In this document: in pieces, positions 35,719 to 43,594 of the stretch
Layout of the letters: the number at the start of each line of letters is the position of its first letter
Position numbering within the stretch: the first letter of the stretch is position 1
Origin: Methanofastidiosum methylothiophilum
GTDB taxonomy: Archaea > Methanobacteriota_B > Thermococci > Methanofastidiosales > Methanofastidiosaceae
Length of the DNA: 64,000 bases
Direction of reading: 5' to 3'
Assembly (NCBI GenBank): GCA_001587635.1
Contig: LNJE01000002.1
Coordinates: 1-64,000, forward strand
Notes under the pieces: generated by a model
The model's input: only the letters and a program-made list of their open reading frames with translations
Databases searched by the model: none
What the model was told of the DNA's origin: nothing
Translations under genes and position numbers: made by a program

Positions 35719-36126
35719 ATGAAAAAAATAGCTTCTATGTTATTAGTGGGGCTCATGGTGATTTCTATCTCCCCCCTACTAGGAAAAACGTGTACAACTG
35801 ATGAAAAAAATAACGTAGGGAGATGTATAGACAACACAACTTCACCAATATCAAAAATTGCTGCTAAAAATTTCCTTAACAACTTAAGGAATGGCTCAAT
35901 GGATTTACATGGCAACAAGTTAGTTCATTCAGTACTGACTCCAAGCGGAGATGTAAGTTTGAACTCCTCACTACTAAGGCAAAATTTTGGAAGTTACAAC
36001 TTTGTCAATGAAAGAAATACATTAGGGTGGTATTCTTACGACGTTCGACTACCAACAAAAACACAGAAACTTTACGAACCAACGGTACCAAGAATTTATG
36101 CCACAAACATTTCAAATGAAGAATAA
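35719..36126 (+). CDS. Small exported protein of unknown function
   Basis: 135 residues. A signal peptide (MKKIASMLLVGLMVISISPLLG) precedes a polar mature domain with two cysteines (CTTDEKNNVGRC) that could form a disulfide, and tyrosine-rich C-terminal segments (GWYSYDVRLP, LYEPTVPRIYA). No membrane anchor at the end, so it is secreted or surface-bound. The family is not recognised. It is monocistronic and convergent with the nitroreductase gene. Confidence 0.65.
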   Translation: MKKIASMLLVGLMVISISPLLGKTCTTDEKNNVGRCIDNTTSPISKIAAKNFLNNLRNGSMDLHGNKLVHSVLTPSGDVSLNSSLLRQNFGSYNFVNERNTLGWYSYDVRLPTKTQKLYEPTVPRIYATNISNEE

Positions 36127-36150
36127 GTATATTCTTCATTATTTTTAATT
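36118..36150. terminator. Hairpin terminator shared by two convergent genes
   Basis: GAAGAAT (36118-36124) and ATTCTTC (36131-36137) pair around a 6-nt loop that includes the TAA, followed by ATTATTTTTAATTTTA. It lies between the exported protein and the nitroreductase and could stop both transcripts. Confidence 0.55.
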
Positions 36151-36156
36151 TTACTG

Positions 36157-36663
36157 TCACCACCCATTGTAATGGATCCTATTTTGTTCAAATCTATTTA
36201 TTTGTGGCTTGCCTTCATCAGGGTATCCAATTGAAATAAGGGAGATTGGGAGTACACTCTCTGGTAAATTTAGTAACTCTTTGATGCCTTTCATCCGGTC
36301 TTCATCGGGATATATACCCAACCAACAGGCCCCCAGTCCAAGTGAATGTGCAGCTAAAAGAATATTTTCTGTTGATGCAGAACAATCAATTGCAATAAAA
36401 ATATCTCTTGTAACGGTTAAATCTCCTGCAACTAGAATTGCCATCGGGGCCTCATATAACATCCTTGAATTTAAGTGAAATAAAGGAATCTTATCTAATA
36501 TTTTTCTATTGTTAATTATTACAAAATGCCAAGGTCTTTCATTTTTTCTTGAAGGCGCATTCATAGCTGCTTCTAAGATACTTTTTATATGAGTTTCAGG
36601 TATCTTATCTTTTTTATATTTTCTAATACTTCGTCTAGATAGGATAACATCTAAAAAATTCAT
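36157..36663 (-). CDS. Nitroreductase family FMN protein
   Basis: 168 residues from the ATG at 36663 (171 from GTG 36672). The flavin site is formed by SRRSIRKYKKDKIP, AAMNAPSRKNERPWHFVII and the later GLGACWLGIYPDEDR, SISLISIGYPDE segments. These dimeric FMN enzymes reduce quinones, nitro compounds or enones with NAD(P)H. The physiological substrate cannot be deduced. Confidence 0.88.
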   Translation of the reverse strand: MNFLDVILSRRSIRKYKKDKIPETHIKSILEAAMNAPSRKNERPWHFVIINNRKILDKIPLFHLNSRMLYEAPMAILVAGDLTVTRDIFIAIDCSASTENILLAAHSLGLGACWLGIYPDEDRMKGIKELLNLPESVLPISLISIGYPDEGKPQINRFEQNRIHYNGW

Positions 36664-36892
36664 ATTGCCCACAATATATACAATTTTTTTTTAAGTATAA
36701 AAACTATTTCATCATATCAAAATTGGAAATATATTTTCAAATAAGTTCTAATGAGTTATGATTTCAATATTTTCTTAATAAAATGCGAATTAATTTTTAA
36801 CATATTTGAATGTTTTCTTAAAATCTTTTATCTATATAGAAAACCTTTTTAGAATAGAAACAATAATATCCTATAACTATTAAAGTGATTTT

Positions 36893-39283
36893 ATGACAAA
36901 AGAACTTTCTGCAGATATGATTAGGAGGACATTTGAAAAGAAAAAATTAAAATGTGAAACCAGTCAAGATGTTTCTCCCTTAGAAGATATAATAGGCCAA
37001 GAAAGAGCACTAAAAGCCCTTAAATTTGGTCTAGAAATACAAGAGAAAGGATTTAATATTTTCGTCGTAGGATTTCCTGGCACTGGAAAGATGACTGCAG
37101 TAAAGAGTTATTTAGATAAACTAGCCGAAGATCAAAATGTGCCCTCTGATTGGTGTTATGTTAATAATTTTCAGGAACCATATGAGCCCAAAGCTATTCA
37201 ATTAGGCCCAGGTCAAGGACGAATGTTTGCTAAAGATATGTCAAATTTTTTAAGTGAAGCTAAAGTTAGTCTTCCAAAGGCGTTTGAAAGTGAAGAGTTT
37301 GCTTTAAAACGAGAATCTACTATCCAAAAGATTGAATCTGAAAGAAATAAAATTTTCTCTGAACTTAATAAAAAAGCTGAAAAAGAAGGAATGATAGTTC
37401 AAAGTACTCCAGTAGGATTTATTTTTGTTCCTGTTATTGGCGGTAGACCTATGGCAGAAGAGGAATTTTTAGCTTTAAGTCCAGAAATGAAAGAAGATAT
37501 ACAAAAAAAAAGAGATAAATTATATTCTGAATTAAGATTGGTCTTTAGGCAATTAAAAGAACTTGATACAAGAACATTTGAAGAGCTAAAAGAGTTAGAT
37601 AAAGAAGTAGGCCTTTTTACATTAGGTCATTTACTAGACGATTTAAATAAAAAATATGGAAATTATCCTGAAATTACTAATTATTTAAAAGAGGTTCAAA
37701 ATGATATATTGGAAAATATTTCTTTGTTTTACAAACCAAATGTTCCCCAGCCCCCTGTTCAAGCTCCATGGGCCGAAGAACTCTCATTTAGGAAATATCA
37801 AGTAAATATTTTCAATGATAATGATGGCCTTAGGGGAAAACCTGTTATCGTGGAGCTAAATCCTACATATCAAAATCTTTTTGGAAGAATTGAAAAGGAG
37901 GCCCAATTTGGAATGTTGACCACTGATTTTACCATGATTAGGGGAGGTTCCATACACAAGGCAAATGGCGGATATCTTGTAATACCCGCTGAAGAATTAA
38001 TAAAAAATCTTTTTTCCTATGATGGGCTTAAAAGAGCGNTAAGTAGTGAAGAAGCAGTTGTAGAAGAAGCAGGAGAAAGACTTGGATTTATAACTACAAA
38101 AGGANTAAGGCCTGCTCCAATACCTCTAAATGTGAAAGTTATTATAATTGGGAATCCAATGATTTACCAAACNCTNTTTTCAGTTGATCCAGANTTTAAA
38201 GAANTNTTCAANGTCAAAGCAGAATTTGACATCAATATGAATTTCAATGATGATAATGTAAAAAATTATGTTTCTTTCATATGTTCACTTAGTAATAANG
38301 AAAATTTGTTACATCTTGATTCTTCTGCAATATCTAAGGTCATAGAATNTGGATCAAGNCTGGCCGATGATCAAGAAAAATTGTCAACTAGATTTGCAGA
38401 TATAGCAGACATTATACGTGAAGCAAATTTCTATGCGAAACAAGATAATAATACTTTAATAAAAGATACCCACATAATAAAAGCTATTGAAGAGAAAAAC
38501 TATCGTTCAAATCTTATACAAGAAAGAGTTAATGAAATGGTTACACGTGGATTTTATCTTATTGATACAACTGGGGAAGCAGTAGGGCAAATTAATGGCC
38601 TTGCAGTTTTAAGTCTTGGAGATTTTGCTTTTGGGAGACCTTCTAGAGTTACTGCTACCGTAAACATTGGTCGAGGGGGAATAATCGATATAGAAAGAGA
38701 ATCTAAAATGGGAGGAAATATTCACTCAAAGGGCGTAATGATATTGGGTGGATATTTAGCAGAAAATTTTGCACAAGATAGGCCACTTAATCTTACTGCT
38801 AGATTGGTATTTGAACAAAATTATGAAGGTGTTGATGGGGATAGCGCATCTAGTACGGAATTATATGCCATTTTGTCTGCCCTTTCAGGAGTTCCAATAA
38901 AACAGTATTATGCCGTTACCGGATCTGTAAATCAAAAAGGAGATGTGCAAGCAATTGGAGGAGTAAATTACAAGATTGAAGGATTCTATGAGGTATGTAA
39001 ATCAAAAGGACTTACTGGAAAGCAAGGAGTTTTAATCCCCAAAAGCAATGTTCAAAATTTAATGCTTAAGGAAGAAGTTGTCGAAGCTGTACAAAATGGT
39101 AAATTCCACATATATTCAGTTGAGAATGTAAAAGAAGGAATTGAAATATTAACTGGAGTTAAAGCGGGTGAGAGAGGGCCTGATGGAAAATATCCAGAAG
39201 ATACAATATATGGGATGGTTGATAATCGTCTTAGACTGATGTCTGAAAAAATGGAAAAATCCTCAAATGATAAAGAAAAATAG
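36893..39283 (+). CDS. Lon-like ATP-dependent protease (AAA_32/Lon_C family), with undetermined bases
   Basis: 796 residues. The Walker A motif GFPGTGKMT is at 60-68 after an N-terminal SPLEDIIGQERALKALKFGLEIQ. A long coiled-coil insert lies at about 130-270, then KANGGYLVIPAEEL, and the Lon protease domain with catalytic Ser651 (GDSASST) and Lys694, 43 apart as in Lon. There is no membrane helix, unlike archaeal LonB; this is the Lon-related soluble family common in bacteria. Eleven N bases between 38039 and 38359 give unknown residues in the ATPase part without breaking the frame. Confidence 0.88.
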   Translation: MTKELSADMIRRTFEKKKLKCETSQDVSPLEDIIGQERALKALKFGLEIQEKGFNIFVVGFPGTGKMTAVKSYLDKLAEDQNVPSDWCYVNNFQEPYEPKAIQLGPGQGRMFAKDMSNFLSEAKVSLPKAFESEEFALKRESTIQKIESERNKIFSELNKKAEKEGMIVQSTPVGFIFVPVIGGRPMAEEEFLALSPEMKEDIQKKRDKLYSELRLVFRQLKELDTRTFEELKELDKEVGLFTLGHLLDDLNKKYGNYPEITNYLKEVQNDILENISLFYKPNVPQPPVQAPWAEELSFRKYQVNIFNDNDGLRGKPVIVELNPTYQNLFGRIEKEAQFGMLTTDFTMIRGGSIHKANGGYLVIPAEELIKNLFSYDGLKRAXSSEEAVVEEAGERLGFITTKGXRPAPIPLNVKVIIIGNPMIYQXXFSVDPXFKEXFXVKAEFDINMNFNDDNVKNYVSFICSLSNXENLLHLDSSAISKVIEXGSXLADDQEKLSTRFADIADIIREANFYAKQDNNTLIKDTHIIKAIEEKNYRSNLIQERVNEMVTRGFYLIDTTGEAVGQINGLAVLSLGDFAFGRPSRVTATVNIGRGGIIDIERESKMGGNIHSKGVMILGGYLAENFAQDRPLNLTARLVFEQNYEGVDGDSASSTELYAILSALSGVPIKQYYAVTGSVNQKGDVQAIGGVNYKIEGFYEVCKSKGLTGKQGVLIPKSNVQNLMLKEEVVEAVQNGKFHIYSVENVKEGIEILTGVKAGERGPDGKYPEDTIYGMVDNRLRLMSEKMEKSSNDKEK

Positions 39284-39315
39284 TAGATACTAAATATAAA
39301 AATAGGAGGGTAAAA

Positions 39316-39441
39316 ATGGTACAGGTAAAAGAAGTTGGAGAAATCTATAAATGTGAAATCTGTGGAAACATAGTAGAAGTGTTAGAAGTCGGAGGCGGAG
39401 AATTAATCTGCTGTGGAGAGCCAATGATTTTACAGGAGTAG
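39316..39441 (+). CDS. Desulforedoxin-like rubredoxin-type iron protein
   Basis: A 41-residue protein with YKCEICGN and ELICCGEPM, the C-x2-C...C-C iron site of desulforedoxin and of the N-terminal domain of desulfoferrodoxin. AGGAGG (39303-39308) gives a very strong ribosome-binding site. It lies 6 nt before the superoxide reductase, with which it forms a split desulfoferrodoxin. It would pass electrons to the reductase. Confidence 0.92.
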   Translation: MVQVKEVGEIYKCEICGNIVEVLEVGGGELICCGEPMILQE

Positions 39442-39447
39442 ATTAAA

Positions 39448-39843
39448 ATGACTAAAATTGGAGAAATAATTCAAGGTGCAGATTGGAAAAAGGAAAAGCA
39501 TGTTCCAGTAATAGAATGTGCAGATACTGTGAAAACGAATGAAACTTTTGAAGTGAAAGTATCTATAGGTAAAGATATAGCCCACCCAAATACAACTGAA
39601 CACCATATAAGGTGGATAATGCTGTATTACCAGCCTGAAGGCGAGAAAGCCTTATATCAAGTTGGAAATTATGAATTTACTGCGCATGGGGAGAGTACTC
39701 AGGGACCGAATACAGGGCCCGTATATACAAATCACGAAGTTAAGACTACAGTAAAAATAACAAAATCTGGAACTTTATTTGCAGTATCACTGTGCAATAT
39801 TCATGGCTTATGGGAATATTCAAAAGAAGTTAAAGTAAACTAA
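39448..39843 (+). CDS. Superoxide reductase (neelaredoxin type)
   Basis: 131 residues. The catalytic iron ligands are visible: the EKHVP histidine, HPNTTEHHIRW histidines, and the CNIHGLW Cys/His near the C-terminus. It reduces superoxide to hydrogen peroxide in anaerobes. The N-terminal desulforedoxin domain of 2Fe enzymes is absent and is supplied by the separate small gene just upstream. A strong hairpin follows the stop. Confidence 0.95.
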   Translation: MTKIGEIIQGADWKKEKHVPVIECADTVKTNETFEVKVSIGKDIAHPNTTEHHIRWIMLYYQPEGEKALYQVGNYEFTAHGESTQGPNTGPVYTNHEVKTTVKITKSGTLFAVSLCNIHGLWEYSKEVKVN

Positions 39844-39850
39844 TTTTTTA

Positions 39851-39885
39851 TTTTTAATTATATGAATTATAATTAAAAAATTTTT
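39851..39885 (+). terminator. Hairpin terminator after the superoxide reductase gene
   Basis: TTTTTAATTATA (39851-39862) and TATAATTAAAAA (39868-39879) are perfect 12-bp inverted arms with a TGAAT loop, followed by TTTTT. It ends the desulforedoxin/superoxide reductase unit. Confidence 0.6.
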
Positions 39886-39959
39886 AATGATTTCTTTAAT
39901 TTGTTTAGTAGAATTATGTTAATAATAAGTTTTTTAAAAGACTTTATCTTTGATAGTTC

Positions 39960-41738
39960 ATGAAAAGGGAATTATTAATGGGCAATGAAGCCATTGCACT
40001 CGGAGCTTTTGAAGCTGGTGTTGAGATTATTACTGCTTATCCCGGTACGCCATCAACAGAAATCCCTGAAACAGCTGCACGATTAGCAAAAAAATATGGG
40101 GCATATGTTGAATTTTCTACAAACGAAAAAGTTGCTCTTGAAGTTGGTATTGGTGCATCTTGGGCAGGAAAAAGATCTCTTGTTACAATGAAGCATGTAG
40201 GATTAAATGTTGCATCTGACTCCTTAATGACTTTGGCTTATACTGGTATTGACGGGGGATTTGTCCTTGTTTCTGCAGATGAACCTGAATGTCACTCCTC
40301 ACAAAATGAACAAGACAACAGATTATTTGCAAGATTTGCAAATATTCCATGTTTGGATCCCTCTTCCCCTCAGGAAGCGAGAGATATGACTATATTTGCA
40401 TATGATCTTTCTGAGAAATTTTCTATACCTGTAATCTTAAGGCCAACAACTAGAGTCTGCCATGGCAGAGGAGACGTAGAATTAGGTGAAATAAATATCC
40501 AAAAAAGAGAAGGAAAATTCTCAAANGATTTTTCTAGGTATGTTACAGTACCTTCACATGCNAGGATATTACATAAAAAACTATTAGATAAAATGGATAA
40601 AATTACTGACTATATTGAACAATCCAATCTCAATTATATTTTANCTGGGGAAGGGAAAATAGGTTTAATTGTAATTGGTGTATCCTTTAATTATTTAATG
40701 GAATCACTTCAATCCTTAAACATAAAGCCTCCAGTACTTAAAATTNGTATTTCTCATCCCTTACCTAAAAATACTATNCTTTCATTCATAAAAGAGCTGG
40801 AAAAAGTCATAGTGATTGAAGAACTTGAACCTGTANTAGAAAATGATGTAAAAATCATAATTACTGAAAATCAATTAAATCTTAAAGTTTATGGAAAAAA
40901 TTTATTTCCTAGAACAGGTGAATTTTCTACGGATTTAGTAATCGANATTCTTTCTAAATTTTTTAGAATTAATATAACTAAGGAACAATCCAATCCTGTT
41001 TCTATCCCAGTTAGAATGCCCCTTTTATGTGCGGGATGNCCCCATAGATCAACTTTTTACGCCATAAAAAAAGTTACTAGAGGCAAAGCTATATTTCCGT
41101 CTGACATAGGNTGTTATACTCTTGGATTTTCTAGACCACTCCAAACAGTCGATACCTGTATTTCAATGGGAGCTAGTTTTGGAATTGCATGTGGATTTGC
41201 AAAATCTGTAAAAGAACCTATAGTTGCAACTTTAGGGGACTCTACTTTCTTTCATGCAGGTATACCGCCTTTAATCAATGCCAAATATAATCACTCTAAG
41301 ATTGTAGCGGTAATTCTTGATAATTTAACTACTGCAATGACAGGTCACCAACCACACCCAGGTACTCAATTGACGGCCATGGGAGACCCTGCAAATCCTG
41401 TTTCAATTGAAAAGTTAATTGCTGGAATGGACATACCTGTTGAAGTTGTGGATGCAACCAATGTAAAGAGTATTGAAGAGGCTCTAAAGAGAGGGCTTGA
41501 AAGCGAACAAGTTTACGCCATAGTTTCTAGGGGACCATGTGTACTTCTGAAAGGCTTAGAAAAGAAACCAATATATAAGGTAGAAGCTTCAACTTGCAGA
41601 GCTTGTAAGGCATGCATTAAGCTTTCAGGATGCCCTGCATTAGAGTTTAAAGAAGGTCATTCGAATATTGATCCCCTGATATGTACAGGGTGTGGACTTT
41701 GTGCATATATATGTCCTGTAAATGCAATTGTTACATAG
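39960..41738 (+). CDS. iorA: Indolepyruvate:ferredoxin oxidoreductase alpha subunit, with undetermined bases
   Basis: 592 residues. The N-terminal LLMGNEAIALGAFEAGVEIITAYPGTPSTEI and the TPP-binding GDSTFFHAGIPPLINAKYNHS region are typical. The C-terminal ferredoxin domain has CRACKACIKLSGC and CTGCGLCAYICP for two [4Fe-4S] clusters. The enzyme oxidatively decarboxylates aryl pyruvates to acyl-CoA with ferredoxin (or the reverse). The beta subunit gene iorB is not adjacent. Nine N bases (40526 to 41111) leave unknown residues but keep the frame open. Confidence 0.93.
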   Translation: MKRELLMGNEAIALGAFEAGVEIITAYPGTPSTEIPETAARLAKKYGAYVEFSTNEKVALEVGIGASWAGKRSLVTMKHVGLNVASDSLMTLAYTGIDGGFVLVSADEPECHSSQNEQDNRLFARFANIPCLDPSSPQEARDMTIFAYDLSEKFSIPVILRPTTRVCHGRGDVELGEINIQKREGKFSXDFSRYVTVPSHXRILHKKLLDKMDKITDYIEQSNLNYILXGEGKIGLIVIGVSFNYLMESLQSLNIKPPVLKIXISHPLPKNTXLSFIKELEKVIVIEELEPVXENDVKIIITENQLNLKVYGKNLFPRTGEFSTDLVIXILSKFFRINITKEQSNPVSIPVRMPLLCAGXPHRSTFYAIKKVTRGKAIFPSDIXCYTLGFSRPLQTVDTCISMGASFGIACGFAKSVKEPIVATLGDSTFFHAGIPPLINAKYNHSKIVAVILDNLTTAMTGHQPHPGTQLTAMGDPANPVSIEKLIAGMDIPVEVVDATNVKSIEEALKRGLESEQVYAIVSRGPCVLLKGLEKKPIYKVEASTCRACKACIKLSGCPALEFKEGHSNIDPLICTGCGLCAYICPVNAIVT

Positions 41739-41879
41739 CTTTATTATTTTGATAAATATAAAATTTACCCTTTTTGCATTCATTTATATAATAACATAGG
41801 CGGTATTAAATTTAACCAATAACTTAATATAACACCTAAGTTTAATCTTTATTGACTTTTAGAATATTAAGGTATAACT

Positions 41880-42719
41880 ATGGGCCAATCAGATGAGAAA
41901 CTATCTTTTGGAAATCCGATAATTATCGTAAGCATCTATTTGGTGACAGGCATAATATGGATATTCTTTTCAGATGTGATTTTAGCAATTAATATACGGG
42001 ATATGCCGTCTTTGATTTTTTTTCAGAGTTTTAAGGGTATTTTATATATACTTTCTACTTCAATAGTTATTTACTATTTAATAAATCGTGGATTTAATAA
42101 AGTAATAGCCTCTGAACAAATCTTAACGGAATCTGAAAGAAAACACAAAATTATACTAGATACTGTTGGAGACATTATACTTTATACTGATAAATATGGA
42201 AAAATATTAGATATCAATAAGAGGATAGAGACTAAGCTTGGATTTAAAAAAGATGAATTACTTGGTAAAAGTTTTATGGACGTTGGAATACTTGATATTA
42301 AATATGTCCCAGTCATAGCTAAAATGTATAGACAAGGTCTGAGTAATAATCATGAAACAAAAATAGAGCTTGGATTGAAACATAAAAGCGGTGAAGTTAT
42401 CATAGTAGAAGCAGATAATAAATTTATTACTCAAAATGGAGAAGTTATCGGTGCTGTCACTGCTTTTAGGGACATTACAGAAAGGAAAAAAGCTTTAGTT
42501 CAAATAGAAAACAATATAGAACACTTTGCCCATCTTATTGACCATATAAGAAATCCTTTGGCAATACTCAATACCTATGTTCAAGTTAGGATAAGTGATC
42601 CGGAAATCAAACAAGATTTGCAAGCCCATATTGATAAAATTGATGAAACTATAAAGCAATTGGACGAAGGGTGGATGGATACTGAGGATACTAGAAAATT
42701 CTTGAAAAGCTATAAATAA
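41880..42719 (+). CDS. Membrane PAS sensor with HisKA-like segment but no kinase ATPase domain
   Basis: 279 residues: two membrane helices (17-36 and about 48-70), a PAS domain at about 90-205 (ILDTVGDIILYTDKYGKILDINKRIE ... VTAFRDITERK), then a helix HFAHLIDHIRNPLAIL resembling a histidine-kinase H-box and a final LDEGWMDTEDTRKFLKSYK. The HATPase domain is absent and the stop is clean with no further open frame. This end occurs in archaeal PAS proteins. It may signal by protein contact rather than phosphotransfer. Confidence 0.78.
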   Translation: MGQSDEKLSFGNPIIIVSIYLVTGIIWIFFSDVILAINIRDMPSLIFFQSFKGILYILSTSIVIYYLINRGFNKVIASEQILTESERKHKIILDTVGDIILYTDKYGKILDINKRIETKLGFKKDELLGKSFMDVGILDIKYVPVIAKMYRQGLSNNHETKIELGLKHKSGEVIIVEADNKFITQNGEVIGAVTAFRDITERKKALVQIENNIEHFAHLIDHIRNPLAILNTYVQVRISDPEIKQDLQAHIDKIDETIKQLDEGWMDTEDTRKFLKSYK

Positions 42720-42723
42720 TAAA

Positions 42724-43383
42724 TTATTCAAACAATTCTAACCATTCATTTATGCCTATATTTTTCTTTACCGATGTGTTAATAACTTTTATTTTAGGAT
42801 TCAACGTAAGACAATCTTTCTTCATCTTTTCCGGACTAGCATCTACTGCCTCCGCAATATCTATTTTATTGATAATACAAACATCTGAAAATCTAAATAT
42901 TACAGGATGCTTCAATACAATGTCGTCTCCTTCACTTACACTAACAATTACAATTCGTTTATCTTCTCCAAGTGTAAAATCAGAAGGGCATATTAAATTC
43001 CCCACATTCTCCATTATAAGATAGTCTAGATCTTGAAGAATTTTTCTTTCTTCAAGCTCTTCTAATTCGTGTTCTACTAAATGTGCATCTAAATGACATT
43101 CTTTCCCTGTATTTAGGGGTATTACTAGACATTCATGTTTTCTAAATCTATTGGAATCATACTCCGCAACTACATCCCCTGCAATAACTCCTACCCTTTT
43201 TCCTTTTTTTACCAAGAAATCAATAGCAATTTCTATTAAAGATGTTTTTCCAGAACCTATTGCACCCATTACATTGTAAGATTTAATTCCGTATTTTTTT
43301 AGAAGCGCTTTATTTTCATTTGCAATCATTGAGTTTTCTTTTATTATATCTATACCAATATCTATGTTCGATGTTTTATGCAT
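42724..43383 (-). CDS. hypB: HypB-type GTPase for nickel insertion
   Basis: 219 residues. The P-loop is GAIGSGKTSL, with later GDVVAEYDSNRF, the metal-binding GKECHLDAH (Cys and two His), the switch ENVGNLICP and the base motif NKID. HypB delivers nickel to [NiFe]-hydrogenase together with HypA; no hypA lies adjacent. It lacks the extra N-terminal His-rich or CxxCGC nickel store. It converges with the PAS gene. Confidence 0.93.
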   Translation of the reverse strand: MHKTSNIDIGIDIIKENSMIANENKALLKKYGIKSYNVMGAIGSGKTSLIEIAIDFLVKKGKRVGVIAGDVVAEYDSNRFRKHECLVIPLNTGKECHLDAHLVEHELEELEERKILQDLDYLIMENVGNLICPSDFTLGEDKRIVIVSVSEGDDIVLKHPVIFRFSDVCIINKIDIAEAVDASPEKMKKDCLTLNPKIKVINTSVKKNIGINEWLELFE

Positions 43384-43529
43384 AATCTCATAAAATAGAA
43401 TTAATTTAAATAATTAATCGTATATCAAAATATTTAAATTCTATGTTAAGATTTAATTTAAGAATATTAAAATCTCAAACGCAGAATAATTTTTGCAATA
43501 TCAAATTTTAAAAATCGTTTACCAAAAGA

Positions 43530-43538
43530 TTTATAATT
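43530..43538 (+). promoter_or_regulatory. TATA box of the ribonucleotide reductase gene
   Basis: TTTATAATT predicts a transcription start near 43558, downstream of the first possible TTG (43553). GGAGG at 43577-43581 then supports a start further in, near 43595. Confidence 0.55.
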
Positions 43539-43594
43539 AACAAAATCTCTAATTGAATAATTCGTATATATGTTTTGGAGGAATTATTATTAGT

